64,000 bases of DNA, from the NCBI GenBank assembly GCA_963717075.1, contig CAVQVI010000010.1:558001-622000 (forward strand), written 5' to 3'. This document shows positions 1 to 9,419 of this stretch, in pieces. Below the pieces are notes generated by a model. It was not told the DNA's origin. It saw only the letters and a program-made list of their open reading frames with translations, and did not search any database. Origin of the DNA: JBGOTP01 sp963717075. Lineage in GTDB: Bacteria > Acidobacteriota > Vicinamibacteria > Vicinamibacterales > CAVVIG01. The translations under genes and the position numbers were made by a program. Every line of letters begins with the position of its first letter. Position 1 is the first letter of the stretch.

Positions 1-32
1 GTTTCGAATCTGGTCAATTGGTCATCTTGTTA

Positions 33-64
33 TCTGGTCATTTATTGACCAATGAATGACCAGA
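33..64. repeat. 32-bp imperfect palindrome downstream of the DUF4159 gene
   Basis: The arms TCTGGTCATT and AATGACCAGA are perfect reverse complements. The bases between them (ATTG-AC-CAAT, flanked by one mismatch) extend the symmetry to about 15 paired bases. It lies about 38 bases beyond the stop codon of the minus-strand DUF4159 gene, so it could fold in the 3' end of that transcript. No T-run follows, so a simple intrinsic terminator is not certain. GGTCA motifs recur on both sides. Confidence 0.5.
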
Positions 65-101
65 TGCCCAGATGACTAGCTGACCAAATTCCGTTCTACG
101 T

Positions 102-911
102 TCAGTGAGTCAGCGCGTAGATGAGATAGTTCACGCCGAGCTTATACGCTTCGTTCGTATCGTCGAAGGGACGCAGTCCCCTGCCCGACCACTCCCAGTA
201 CTGAGAGACGTCCGTGTTGTAGTTGATGATGAGCTGAAGCCGCTTTCGCGGGTCGTTGTCCTGGTACACCGCGCGAAACACGGGTGCGCCCGCATTGTAG
301 GCCTGCGGAAACTTGTTGAGCGTCGTGATCTCGAAGAAGCAGTGAAAGACCGGATCGGAGGGTTTCATCTCGTAGAACCGCACATCGGGTAGCACGCGCT
401 TGATGTTCGCTTCGAACGTGTCCCACCCACCGCCGCCAGGGCCAAAGTCGCCGGGGACTTTGAAATCGTCGAAGATTACGAGCCCGCCCTTCTGCAGGTA
501 CCGTCGAAACGCCGCTCCCTCCTTGTCGTTCATCGTCCACCAGCCGGCTTCGGTGATGTACGCGAGCGGGTACCGGAACAGTTCCGGGTCGTCGAGCGCG
601 AACACGTTGAACGCATCCTCTCGCGCCCCGACATAGCTGACCTCGTTCACGATCTTCACGAGGTTCTCTTCGGACAGCGGCCACCCGTGCGCCCAGGACG
701 GAATGCCCGCGTACCAGTACCCGCCGGGCGCCGTGGTGTACTTGAGACGGGCAAAGGCGAACCGGCCGTTGTACGGCAGGTTTCGAACGTCGGGGTCGCG
801 GTTGCCACCACGGCGGAAGGAACGGAACTGAGCGAAGGCCACCCCGCTCAGCAGGATGAGCGCAACGGCCACGACTGTGGCCCGCTTCCCCGTGGCGATC
901 CTGCCGCTCAC
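102..911 (-). CDS. DUF4159 secreted protein
   Basis: This gene encodes about 269 residues from a GTG codon. The N-terminus (MSGRIATGKRATVVAVALILLS) has a basic stretch, a hydrophobic core and an AFAQ-type cleavage site, which is a signal peptide. The mature part matches DUF4159, with conserved FAFARLKY near the start, an ITEAGWWTMND segment and a GGLVIFDDF strand resembling a glutamine-amidotransferase-like fold. The function is unknown; family members are often found with Acidobacteria and Planctomycetes envelope genes. The reading frame runs open into the upstream ABC-F gene without a stop, but only because of a one-base shift at the end of that gene. The GTG start was chosen because it directly precedes the signal peptide. 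Confidence 0.75.
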   Translation of the reverse strand: MSGRIATGKRATVVAVALILLSGVAFAQFRSFRRGGNRDPDVRNLPYNGRFAFARLKYTTAPGGYWYAGIPSWAHGWPLSEENLVKIVNEVSYVGAREDAFNVFALDDPELFRYPLAYITEAGWWTMNDKEGAAFRRYLQKGGLVIFDDFKVPGDFGPGGGGWDTFEANIKRVLPDVRFYEMKPSDPVFHCFFEITTLNKFPQAYNAGAPVFRAVYQDNDPRKRLQLIINYNTDVSQYWEWSGRGLRPFDDTNEAYKLGVNYLIYALTH

Positions 912-1030
912 GCGTTCAAATGTACTACGGCAGCGTCGAGAATGCTCCGGTTCCTCGCATCTCCATTCAACTTCATGATCTCTGCGTGACGGCAGGCCGG
1001 GGGTATCTTGGCGCAGCTCGCGAGCCATTT

Positions 1031-3032
1031 TCATTTCTGACGCGAGTCGAGCGCGTCCCACTGCGAGGTACAGTCCGCTCAGCTCTCCCTCGATCTCGCG
1101 AAGCCTCTCGAACGTGGCGACGATCGTTGCGGCTGGCTCCTTGTAGAAGTCCGGCCCCGACACTGTGTGCGTGAGCGTCCGCTCCTCCGTCTCGAGTGCC
1201 TCGATTCGCGTTGGCAGCTCATGCAGCTCGCGCTGTTCACGGTAAGAGAGTTTCTTCGAAGCGCCCGAGGCGCCCGACCTGAAGGTCGGGCCTACGACTG
1301 AACTCGCACTTGGACCCGACCCGCCCCCGGTGAGCCTCGGGCTTGCGCCTGCCCTCGCACCTGGGGCGCTCGAGGCGAGGCTGGGGCCCACGACTGGCCT
1401 CGTGCCGCTCGGGCCTCTGTCTGTCTGCCGGACCCAGTCCTCGTAGCCACCGACGTACTCCTGCACCACACCGTCCCCCTCGAAAACGAACGTGCTCGTG
1501 ATGACGTTGTCGAGAAACACGCGGTCGTGACTCACGAGCAGAAGTGTACCGGACCACTCGACGAGTTGGGCTTCGAGCAGTTCGAGCGTTTCGAGATCCA
1601 GATCATTGGTCGGCTCGTCGAGGACCAGGACATTGGCGGGTCTGGTGAACAGTCGCGCGAGCAGCAGACGGTTCCGCTCACCGCCAGACAGCGCTTTCAC
1701 AGGCGACTGGCCCCGCTCCGCCGGAAACAGGAAGTCCTGGAGGTATGCATTCACGTGGCGCGCCTTCCCGTTGACGGTCACCGTGTCATTGCCCTCGCCC
1801 ACCGTGTCGAAGACGGTTCGCTCGGGATCGAGCTGCTCGCGCTGCTGATCGTAATAGGCCACCTCCACGTTGGCGCCCTGGCGGACCTCGCCTTCATCGG
1901 GCGGCAGTTCCCCCAGCATGAGTCTGAGCAACGTCGTCTTTCCGGCGCCATTGGGCCCAATGAGACCAATCCGATCGCCGCGCAGGACTCTGGTCGAGAA
2001 ATTCCGGACGATCGGCCGGGATCCAAACGTCTTCGTCACGCGATCGCACTCGAACACCAGCTGACCCGACGAGTCACTGCGTTCGATCTTCAGCCGTACG
2101 GCACCCGGTTGGTCACGGCGCGCTGCTCGTTCTTCGCGCATCGCCATCAGCAGCCGCACGCGGCCCTCGTTGCGCGTTCGCCTGGCTTTGATGCCCTGAC
2201 GCAGCCACGCCTCCTCTTCGGCAAGTCGTTTGTCGAATTTCACGTGCCGGACAGCCTCGCTCACCAACCACTCCTCTTTCCGGCGAATGAAGGTGGCGTA
2301 GTCTCCTGACCACGACGTCAGCTGACCACGGTCGATTTCAACGATGCGCGTCGCGAGACGCTGAAGGAATGCGCGATCGTGGGTGACGAATACGACCGCG
2401 CCTGAATACTCCGCGAGAAACGTCTCGAGCCAGAGGATCGCATTCAGGTCCAGGTGGTTCGTCGGCTCATCCAGCAGCAGAAGCCCTGGTTCGGCCACGA
2501 GCGCGCGCGCGAGCAGCACCCGGCGGCGCCAACCGCCGGACAGCGCATCCACCATGGCATCCGCCGGCAGGTTCAGCCGCGAGAGGACGAGCTCCACGCG
2601 CTGCTCGATGCGCCATCCGTCGCGTTCTTCCAGCTCGTGCTGCAGCCGCCCGAGCGCGTCGAGCAGATCCGGTGTACTCCGCTCGGCGATCGCAACGACG
2701 GCGTGATGATAGCGGGCCACGAGCTCGGCGATATCACCGAGACCGTCGGCGACGACATCGAACACGGTGCGGGCAACCGACAGGGGCACATCCTGTTCGA
2801 GCCGCGCCACCCGGAGGCCCGGCGCCCGCCACACGGATCCCCGGTCGGCCGCCTGCTCTCCGCTGAGCATGCGCAACAACGTGGACTTGCCGCTCCCATT
2901 CCTGCCGATCACACACACGCGCTCGCGCGGGTCGACCTGAACGCTGATCCGATCGAGGAGCGGCAGATGCCCGAACGCGATGGAAACGTGATCGAGCGAA
3001 ACAACAGGCAACCGAAGGAGCGTATCATGCAC
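1031..3032 (-). CDS. ABC-F family ATPase (Uup-like), frameshift at the 3' end
   Basis: This soluble protein has two ATP-binding cassettes and no membrane segments. Walker A is GRNGSGKST at residues 43-51, followed by LSGG and LLLLDEPTNHLD. The second cassette has GPNGAGKTT, LSGGERNRLLLAR and VLVLDEPTNDLD. ABC-F proteins act on the ribosome or, like Uup, in DNA and ribosome maintenance. The C-terminus is a coiled coil (SYREQRELHELPTRIEALE). Near 1061-1070, removing one base makes the frame read YSQWDALDSRQK and then TGA at 1031, an ordinary Uup-type ending. As given, the frame runs on into the DUF4159 gene as a 976-residue fusion, which I judge artefactual. The linker before the coiled coil contains a translated copy of the dispersed palindrome. 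Confidence 0.85.
1272..1296. repeat. Dispersed palindrome inside the ABC-F coding sequence
   Basis: A copy of GCCCGACCTgAAGGTCGGGC followed by CTACG. It is in frame within the ABC-F gene and is translated as VVGPTFRSG in the linker between the second cassette and the C-terminal coiled coil. Degenerate lookalikes lie just downstream (1330-1410), so the whole low-complexity linker may have been built from such insertions. Confidence 0.8.
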
Positions 3033-3045
3033 CTAGTATCAGCAC

Positions 3046-3071
3046 GTAGGCCCGACCTTCAGGTCGGGCGT
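3046..3071. repeat. Dispersed palindrome between ABC-F and arfB
   Basis: CGTAGGCCCGACCTTCAGGT followed by CGGGCG. This is the same palindrome as at 1272, in opposite orientation. It fills the short divergent gap between the ABC-F gene (minus) and arfB (plus), so it lies in or very near both promoters or leaders. Confidence 0.8.
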
Positions 3072-3081
3072 CAGGAAATCC

Positions 3082-3498
3082 ATGATCAGAATTACGGATG
3101 CCATCCGGATCGACGAGGCGAACCTTCAGGAGCGGTTCATCCGCGCATCCGGCCCCGGTGGACAGAACGTGAACAAGGTCGCGACCGCGGTTGAACTTCG
3201 CTTCGACATCCGCGGATCGTCCCTGCCAACAGACGTGCAGGAACGTCTGATGGCCCTCGCGGGAAAGCGCCTCACCGGCGATGGCATGCTGCTCATCGAC
3301 AGTCGAGCCCATCGGTCGCAACTGCAGAATCGGGAGGACGCGCGCAGGCGCCTCGTCGCGCTGCTGAGGCGCGCCGCCGTCCGTCCAAAGAAGCGGCGGC
3401 CGACGAAGCCCAAGGCCGCGGCTCAAGAAGCGCGGCTGGCATCGAAGAAGCGGCGCGGCGCGGTGAAGCAGTTGCGCGGCCGCGGGAGCGAGGACTAG
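3082..3498 (+). CDS. arfB: Peptidyl-tRNA hydrolase ArfB (ribosome rescue)
   Basis: This 138-residue protein belongs to the RF-1 catalytic-domain family. The GGQ motif lies at residues 26-28 within SGPGGQNVNK and hydrolyses peptidyl-tRNA on stalled ribosomes. The C-terminal 40 residues are very rich in Lys and Arg, the tail that enters the empty mRNA channel in ArfB (YaeJ). The length matches the family, and the absence of the stop-codon-recognition domain excludes RF1/RF2. It stands alone, divergent from the ABC-F gene. Confidence 0.92.
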   Translation: MIRITDAIRIDEANLQERFIRASGPGGQNVNKVATAVELRFDIRGSSLPTDVQERLMALAGKRLTGDGMLLIDSRAHRSQLQNREDARRRLVALLRRAAVRPKKRRPTKPKAAAQEARLASKKRRGAVKQLRGRGSED

Positions 3499-3519
3499 GA
3501 TGCAGATGGGATTTCTCGA

Positions 3520-4470
3520 ATGGATTCGCCGATCCGCAGCCTCCATCACGTCACGGCCACCGTCAACGACGCGCAGGCCGACTTGGACTTCTGCGTCGAC
3601 GCGCTCGGTCTCCGGCTGCTGAAGAAGACGGTCAACTTCGACAACCATCACGTCTACCACTTCTACTACGGCGACGAGTCCGGGACGCCTGGCACAATCT
3701 GGACGACGTTCCCCTACAAAGGACATGGCGTTCCCACAGGACGCAAAGGCGCGGGACAGATCACCGTCACATCTTTTTCAGTGCCGGCGAACTCGCTCGA
3801 CTTCTGGAAGGCAAGGCTCAGCACGCACGGCGTCGCTGTTGATGACGGGGTGCCGCGCTTCGGGGAGCAGTCCATCGTCTGCGTGGATCCGTCTGGCCTG
3901 GTGTTCGAACTCGTCGCCAACGACCGTGACATGCGGGAACCATGGATGGCAGGAGGCGTCGGACGCGACCGAGCGATCCGCGGTCTCCACAGCGTCACGA
4001 TGACGTTGCTCTCTCCGGTGAAAACCGTCGCCTTCATGACGAGCGTGCTGGGCTTCAGGGTCATCAACGAGATCGAAGGGCGGATCCGGCTTGCGGTGAA
4101 TGGCGACGAGCCCGGTAAGGTCGTCGAAATTCTTCACAACGCGGACGCACGCCTCGCCGTGAACGGTTTGGGCACCGTTCATCACGTGGCGATGGCGGTC
4201 CGTGACGCGGACGAGCAGTGGCGGGTGCGGAACGAGCTCGTGCGACTGGGCGTCAAAGTGACGGACGTCCTTGATCGGCAGTACTTCCAGTCCATCTACT
4301 TCCGGGAGCCTGGCGGTGTGCTCTTCGAAGTCGCAACCATGCAGCCAGGATTTGCGGTCGACGAGGACATGGCGAACCTGGGGAATGCGTTGAAGCTTCC
4401 TCCCTGGGAAGAGCCGAACCGGTCGTCGATCGAGCCGGGCCTTCCGGCAGTCGTTGTCCCGCGGCCATGA
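3520..4470 (+). CDS. Ring-cleaving dioxygenase of the VOC superfamily (MhqO-like)
   Basis: This 316-residue protein has two tandem glyoxalase/bleomycin-resistance (VOC) units, starting at about residue 5 (IRSLHHVTATV) and 150 (IRGLHSVTMTL). The metal ligands fit the family: His in LHHVT, His in VHHVAMAV and Glu in VLFEVATM. The family includes MhqO/MhqA-type enzymes that cleave hydroquinones or related aromatics with Fe(II). The next gene overlaps it by four bases (ATGA) and encodes an MhqD-like esterase, which mirrors the quinone-responsive mhqO-mhqD pairing known in Bacillus. The actual substrate cannot be read from sequence. Confidence 0.85.
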   Translation: MDSPIRSLHHVTATVNDAQADLDFCVDALGLRLLKKTVNFDNHHVYHFYYGDESGTPGTIWTTFPYKGHGVPTGRKGAGQITVTSFSVPANSLDFWKARLSTHGVAVDDGVPRFGEQSIVCVDPSGLVFELVANDRDMREPWMAGGVGRDRAIRGLHSVTMTLLSPVKTVAFMTSVLGFRVINEIEGRIRLAVNGDEPGKVVEILHNADARLAVNGLGTVHHVAMAVRDADEQWRVRNELVRLGVKVTDVLDRQYFQSIYFREPGGVLFEVATMQPGFAVDEDMANLGNALKLPPWEEPNRSSIEPGLPAVVVPRP

Positions 4471-5111
4471 CACCGCACGCCGGCCAGCCGATCGAGAGTG
4501 CCGGCACACCTCTCGGGCAAAGCACTGCTGTGATGATCATGGTGCACGGCAGAAATGCCTCGCCCGCGAATATTCTCGACCTCGTCCCGCGGCTTCGACG
4601 CCCGGAATTCACCTTCCTCGCGCCCGCCGCCGCGAATCACACGTGGTACCCGTACAGCTTCTTGGCTGAGACTGCCAGGAACGAGCCCGGGCTGTCATCA
4701 GGACTGTCTGTCCTCGAGCAATTGGTGGCCCACCTCCGAGCACTCGGTATCGAGGCGGAACAGATCGTGCTGCTCGGTTTCTCGCAGGGCGCATGTCTCG
4801 CGGCCGAGTTCGCCGTGCGGCATGCTGCCAGATACGGTGGCGTGATCGTACTGAGCGGCGGCCTCATCGGCCCGCCCGGGACGCGGTGGGAGTACGACGG
4901 GGCCTTTGGCGAAACACCGGTCTTTCTCGGGTGCAGCGACATCGACCCGCACATCCCCATGGAGCGCGTCGAGGAGAGCGCGACGGTGTTTGAGCGCATG
5001 GGGGCCTCAGTCACAACGCGCTTCTACGCGGGCATGGCGCATCTCATCAACGACGATGAGATCGCGTTCGCGCAAATGGTGATGGATCGCGTGCTCTCTA
5101 CGGTGAAGTGA
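4467..5111 (+). CDS. Phospholipase/carboxylesterase family hydrolase (MhqD-like)
   Basis: This 214-residue alpha/beta hydrolase is cytosolic, with no signal peptide. The nucleophile elbow is GFSQG within VLLGFSQGACLAAEFA. The oxyanion region is VHGRNAS, the Asp is in GCSDIDPHIP and the His is in GMAHLIND. This spacing is typical of the acyl-thioesterase/carboxylesterase family. It overlaps the VOC dioxygenase gene by ATGA and so is probably translationally coupled. The pair suggests detoxification of quinones or catechols. Confidence 0.85.
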   Translation: MTPHAGQPIESAGTPLGQSTAVMIMVHGRNASPANILDLVPRLRRPEFTFLAPAAANHTWYPYSFLAETARNEPGLSSGLSVLEQLVAHLRALGIEAEQIVLLGFSQGACLAAEFAVRHAARYGGVIVLSGGLIGPPGTRWEYDGAFGETPVFLGCSDIDPHIPMERVEESATVFERMGASVTTRFYAGMAHLINDDEIAFAQMVMDRVLSTVK

Positions 5112-5141
5112 TGGCCGGTTCAAGACCGACCCTCGAAACCG

Positions 5142-5215
5142 GATTCTAGCGAGAATCGGCGCTCGACCATGCAGACGGCGGCCTGATGGGGTGGTAACTG
5201 TCGGCATGGTCGAGC
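5142..5215. terminator. Two inverted repeats between convergent genes
   Basis: A short hairpin (GATTCT-AGCG-AGAATC, 5142-5157) is followed by a perfect 12-bp inverted repeat, GCTCGACCATGC (5161-5172) and GCATGGTCGAGC (5204-5215), with a 31-base loop. They lie between the end of the esterase gene (plus) and the end of the cupin gene (minus), where a bidirectional transcription stop is expected. There is no clear T-run. Confidence 0.45.
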
Positions 5216-5237
5216 AGACGGGCCACGAACGGAGCCG

Positions 5238-5639
5238 CTACTGCGCCGGTGAAGTAAGAGGCTTCCCTTTCTCGACAACGTAGTTGGCAATCACGGCCGC
5301 CTTGCCGCTGGAGGCGGTCGCGTTGTGAATTGTCCCGGCGGGCACGAAGAATGCCTCACCGGCCTTCAGCGTTTTCGCGGGCGCTCCTTGAACCTCCAGC
5401 ACAATGGCCCCCTCGAGCACGTAGCTGATCTCGTCTCCCGGATGGGTGTGCCGCCCGGTACTGCCACTCATGGGGAACTCGGCCTTGGCCGTCACGGCCT
5501 CGTAGCCCGGCCTCGTCGAATCGGCCCGGTTCAGCACCGTACGTACAACCGCCGGCGCCTGTGCCGCCATGGTGGCGGTGATTGCAATGATCAGTGCTCC
5601 AGAGACGCCGCCTATCGTTCGCATCGTGTTCGTCCTCAT
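5238..5639 (-). CDS. Secreted single-domain cupin
   Basis: This gene encodes about 133 residues. The start ATG at 5639 was chosen because GGAG lies five bases upstream and the N-terminus from there (MRTNTMRTIGG...ATMAAQAP) is a signal peptide; the frame stays open further upstream. The cupin motif is clear: HTHPGDEISYVLEGAI and then AFFVPAGTIHNA, supplying His, His, Glu and His metal ligands. The enzyme or binding role is unknown. Periplasmic cupins of this type are common as small stress or quercetinase-like proteins. Confidence 0.8.
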   Translation of the reverse strand: MRTNTMRTIGGVSGALIIAITATMAAQAPAVVRTVLNRADSTRPGYEAVTAKAEFPMSGSTGRHTHPGDEISYVLEGAIVLEVQGAPAKTLKAGEAFFVPAGTIHNATASSGKAAVIANYVVEKGKPLTSPAQ

Positions 5640-5905
5640 GTCATCTCCAATGTTCATGTCCGGGCCGTGAGTACGTCGAGCCACGCAGGATAGCTCGGTC
5701 ATTCGGCGAGATGGATTGTATTCCCAACCGCCCCATCGCGTGCAGCCCACCCTCTTCCCACGAAACACCCCTCGTCCTGTCATCAAGTGCACTCCGGCGG
5801 CAAGGTCCTGATAGCCCAGCAGGCCCTCAGCGCAAGAATTCTGCACGGCTCCATTCTAAGGACAGCGGGCCTCGCGTACGGCCTTCAAGAAAAAGGAGCC
5901 TTCAC

Positions 5906-7414
5906 ATGTCTGCACGTCTCTGGTTTGCGCCGGCAGTTCTCGTTATCGGTGCCCTTGGCACCCACGGCAACCTCGTTCGCGGCGGCTCCGGCGGTGCCTT
6001 CGCTTCGGCAATCAATGCGCCCCCTGCGGCGATGGCTGCGGCGCCGCAGGATTCGGGGACCACCACCCTTGACGACCAGGTGGACCTCGCCGTCACGGTG
6101 TACAACTCCGATATTGCGCTCGTCCGCGACGTGCGCAATCTCCAGATCGCACGGGGTACGTCGGACCTGCACTTCATGGACATCGCCGCAACAGTGAATC
6201 CGGCGACGGTGCACTTTCGGTCGCTGAGCGAGCCGTCGCGGGTGAGTGTTCTCGAGCAGAACTACGAGTACGATCTCCTCGAGCCCGAGAAACTGCTGCG
6301 GAAGTATGTGGGCCGCGACGTCACCCTCGTTCGACGCCGGACGGATCAGAACTCGACGCGGGAAGAAGAAGTGAAGGCGCATCTCCTCAGCTACAACAAC
6401 GCGCCTGTGTGGCGGATTGGCAACGAGATCGTGACCGGGATGCAGGCCGATCACATCAGGTTTCCGGAGCTCCCGGGCAATCTGTATTCCCGGCCCACGC
6501 TCATCTGGACCCTGGAGAATGGCGGTGGAACGCGTCACCGTGTCGAGGCGTCGTATCTGGCCGGCAGGCTTTCGTGGAACGCGGACTACGTCCTGACCGT
6601 CGCACGTGACGACAAGGCCGCCGACCTCGACGGCTGGGTTACCGTGGTCAACGGCAGCGGGACATCGTTCCGGAACGCGAAGCTCCAGCTCGTGGCTGGC
6701 GACCTCAATCGCGTTCGCCAGGTCATTGGCAAGATGGCTCGCGAGGAGTCGCGGATGGACATGGCAGCCGCCGCGCCGGCCATGTCGCAGGAAGCCTTCT
6801 CCGACTACCACCTCTACACGCTCGACCGAAAGACGACGGTGAACAACAGCGAGACGAAGCAGGTGAGCATGCTGGGGGCGACGGCCTTTCCGGTGCAGAA
6901 GCGCTATGTGGTTGACGGGCAGGCGTTCTACTACCACAACGCGCAGCATCCGGGCGCGCCGATCAAGGACGTCGTGCAGGTGTACTACCAGTTCAAGAAT
7001 GACGAGAAGGCCGGACTCGGCATGCCAATGCCCGCAGGCACTGTGCGCGTCTACCAGTCGGATTCAAAGGGAGGCACACAGTTCGTGGGCGAAGACCGGA
7101 TCGGTCACACGCCGAAGAGCGAAGTGCTCAATCTCAAGATCGGCAATGCCTTCGACGTCGTGTGCGAGCGGAAGCAGACAGACTTCCAGAAGATTGCCGG
7201 CAACGTGTACGAGGTGGAGTACGAGATCACGCTCCGCAACCACAAGGCGGCGCCGGTCACGGTCGAAGTGAACGAGCCGATCGGCGGCACGTGGCGCATG
7301 CTGCAGTCGTCGCACGAGTGGACCAAGACGTCGGCATGGGCGGCGCAGTTCGCGGCGCCGGTCAGCGCTGACGGAACGGCGGTGCTGAAGTATCGAGTGA
7401 GGGTTACTTACTGA
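5906..7414 (+). CDS. DUF4139 domain secreted protein
   Basis: This 502-residue protein starts at ATG 5906, which has AAAAGGAG eight to fifteen bases upstream; the frame is open 5' of it but without a good start. Residues 1-35 form a signal peptide (SARLWFAPAVLVIGALGTHG). The body matches DUF4139, with an early VTVYNSDIALVRDVR segment, a long beta-rich middle (SYLAGRLSWNADYVL) and a C-terminal ITLRNHKAAPVTVEVNEPI strand pair. The family has mucoidy-inhibitor-like relatives, but no activity is established. It is a single gene with no obvious operon partner. Confidence 0.85.
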   Translation: MSARLWFAPAVLVIGALGTHGNLVRGGSGGAFASAINAPPAAMAAAPQDSGTTTLDDQVDLAVTVYNSDIALVRDVRNLQIARGTSDLHFMDIAATVNPATVHFRSLSEPSRVSVLEQNYEYDLLEPEKLLRKYVGRDVTLVRRRTDQNSTREEEVKAHLLSYNNAPVWRIGNEIVTGMQADHIRFPELPGNLYSRPTLIWTLENGGGTRHRVEASYLAGRLSWNADYVLTVARDDKAADLDGWVTVVNGSGTSFRNAKLQLVAGDLNRVRQVIGKMAREESRMDMAAAAPAMSQEAFSDYHLYTLDRKTTVNNSETKQVSMLGATAFPVQKRYVVDGQAFYYHNAQHPGAPIKDVVQVYYQFKNDEKAGLGMPMPAGTVRVYQSDSKGGTQFVGEDRIGHTPKSEVLNLKIGNAFDVVCERKQTDFQKIAGNVYEVEYEITLRNHKAAPVTVEVNEPIGGTWRMLQSSHEWTKTSAWAAQFAAPVSADGTAVLKYRVRVTY

Positions 7415-7464
7415 TGTAGCAGGGAGCCGGGCACGTCCGCGGTAAGATCGGCGATCGTCGCCAC

Positions 7465-8175
7465 ATGACTTGCCCCAATTGCGGTGCCGGGATGGCCGTC
7501 GAAGCACTCGACGGCCATCTCGGCGCGTCCGTGTCCATCAACGTGTGCCTGCCCTGTCAGGTCCTCTGGTTCGATTCCGGTGAAAGCCTGAGGCTGTCGC
7601 CAGGAGGGGTCCTGAAACTGTTTCGCATTATCGGGGAACGGGCGCTGGCCCCCCGCGCTGCCGAATCGAGCCGCCTCGCCTGCCCTCACTGCAGCGTGCG
7701 CCTGTTCGTCACACACGATCAGCAACGCAACACGAAGTTTCAGTACTTGCGGTGCCCCAAGGGACATGGCCGGCTCATCACGTTCGTCAACTTTCTCCGC
7801 GAAAAGGATTTCATCAAGCCACTATCCGCCCAACAAATCCAAGACCTCCGCCAAAACGTGCAGAGCATCAACTGTTCGAACTGCGGGGCGCCCATCGACC
7901 TCACGACACACACGGCATGCGAGCACTGCGGGGCACCGCTCTCGATGCTGGACATGAAGCAGGCCGGGGCACTGGTCGCCGAGTTGCGCGAAGCGGAGCA
8001 ACCGAAGCCGATCGATCCAGCGCTGCCATTGCAGCTGGAGCGCGCGCGCCGGGAAGTCGATGCCGCCTTCGCGTCGTTCGAGCACCGCCCCGGCTGGTTC
8101 GACGATGTGTCGAGCGGCGGACTCGTGGGCGCCGGGCTGAGCGCGCTGGCGAAGTGGTTGAGCAAAAACGCGTAA
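7465..8175 (+). CDS. Zinc-ribbon protein (TFIIB-type)
   Basis: This 236-residue protein has several Cys pairs: CPNCGAGM and CLPCQ at 3-32, CPHCSVRL near 73, CSNCGAPID near 137 and CEHCGAPLS near 151. These form two or three zinc ribbons, the first of the TFIIB type with the partner strand VLWFDSGE. The remainder is a short helical tail (LERARREVDAAFASFEH). It lies next to, and convergent with, another zinc-ribbon/SPFH gene pair, so it may belong with that system. The function is unknown. Confidence 0.7.
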   Translation: MTCPNCGAGMAVEALDGHLGASVSINVCLPCQVLWFDSGESLRLSPGGVLKLFRIIGERALAPRAAESSRLACPHCSVRLFVTHDQQRNTKFQYLRCPKGHGRLITFVNFLREKDFIKPLSAQQIQDLRQNVQSINCSNCGAPIDLTTHTACEHCGAPLSMLDMKQAGALVAELREAEQPKPIDPALPLQLERARREVDAAFASFEHRPGWFDDVSSGGLVGAGLSALAKWLSKNA

Positions 8176-8212
8176 CAGATTGGCCCCCGCCCGAGCTGAC
8201 CACCTGCGCCAA

Positions 8213-8260
8213 CGCCCGACCTAAAGGTCGGGCCTACGAGTTGTAGGCTACGAGTTGTAG
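8213..8260. repeat. Dispersed palindrome plus a short duplication
   Basis: GCCCGACCTaAAGGTCGGGC and CTACGAG lie in the convergent gap. They are followed by a tandem duplication of about 14 bp (GGCTACGAGTTGTA). The last codons and stop of the downstream minus-strand gene fall inside the duplicated segment, so the repeat abuts and probably reshaped that 3' end. Confidence 0.75.
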
Positions 8261-9408
8261 GCAAACACCAGGAACATCGTCAGGAGCACCAGCACGAGGA
8301 GCGTGATCTTGATCCAGCTCCACGGGCGCGATCCTGCAATCCTCCCGGTCACGCCGTTGATGACCACCTGGTAAGACTTGGTCCCGTAGACGTAGGTCAT
8401 CAGCCAGACCGGCGCGAGGATGTGCTTGAACGTCTGGTCGCTGAAGGTCGCGTCCACCATGAGATTGCGGTAGGTGTCGCCCGGCGACCTGCTGGCCGCA
8501 CAGTCGTTCGCAGCTCGGCGTCCATCTGCTGGCGCGAGCGCTCTGCCGCGGCCACGAGGTCGATCTGGTAGCGCTCGACTGTCCAGCCCGCGAGATAGCC
8601 GGGGTCGTACGGCACGAGCGTATCGGTCGGAAACGGTTCGATGACGCCGCAGTCGCTCGACGTCAACACCCACCGACGCACACACCAGGTCATCGTCGAA
8701 GGCGTGAGAGAGCGCGCCGGATGCCGGCGTCCATCGGACCTGCCGCACCTGTCGGTTGTGTTCACGAACGTAGTAGTAGGTGCCAGCCTCCGCCGTCCAC
8801 CGTGCATCGGCCTTTGCGTCGAAGGTCCAGTACGGCAGATAGATGCCCTTCACTGTGTCGGTCAGCGCCTTGGCGTTGAGCGCATTGGGCGCCAGCCACT
8901 GTCGGCCGTACCACGCGCGAATCAGATCGCGCGCCTGCGATTCTGAGATCTTGAGCGGCAGCAGCGACTCGGGACGAAACGCATCCTTGACCTGCTCGTA
9001 CGGCACGAGCGCGCTCGATCCGCAGAACTCGCAGCGGCCTGCCGACTTCGTCGGGCATCGAAGACCGAGATCGCCTGACAGCTCTGGCAGCGGACCGAGG
9101 TCTTCGCCGCCTGCCAGCCGCGCGCCGAATCCGGAATGGCCCGCAGCGCCGCCGCGAGATCGTGCTCGACGATCACGGTCTCGGCGCCTCGCGTCTGCAG
9201 CTCGGCGGGCGATTCGGTGCCGCAGAACGGGCAGATGAGCGCCTGCTTGCGCGGGTTCCAGTTGCGCTTCGGCGCCGCAGGCGGGGCAGTGATACTTCTC
9301 GCGCGCGGTTGCGGACAGCTCCTGCCGGACGTGACGTCGTCGCGCCAGCGTTCCCGTTCCAGGTCCCCGGTGCTCCAGGGCGTTCGGTGGATGCGGCGCC
9401 TCGGTCAC
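8248..9408 (-). pseudogene. Zinc-ribbon membrane-anchored protein, multiple frameshifts
   Basis: The intact pieces join into a protein of about 385 residues from GTG 9408. It has a first zinc ribbon (EKYHCPACGAEAQ), a second (VRCQSCQAISVFD...CEFCGSSALVPYEQV), a conserved core (LPLKISESQARDLIRAWYGRQW and KGIYLPYWTFDAKADARW) and a single C-terminal membrane helix (WIKITLLVLVLLTMFLVFAYNS). The frame changes near 9265, between about 9180 and 9060, and near 8650 and 8490, yet codon use stays normal in each segment. Homologues are often called TFIIB-type zinc finger or replication-factor-Y-like and sit next to an SPFH gene, as here. This may be a recently broken gene or several base-call errors. 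Confidence 0.7.
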
Positions 9409-9419
9409 GGCGACGTGCC

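Noticed and set aside
102..3032. Genuine ABC-F-DUF4159 fusion protein
   Set aside because: A single-base change restores a normal ABC-F end, and DUF4159 has its own start codon and signal peptide in the middle of the fusion.
7569..7590. tRNA T-loop-like GGTTCGATTCC
   Set aside because: It lies within a coding sequence, and no acceptor stem or anticodon arm is found around it.
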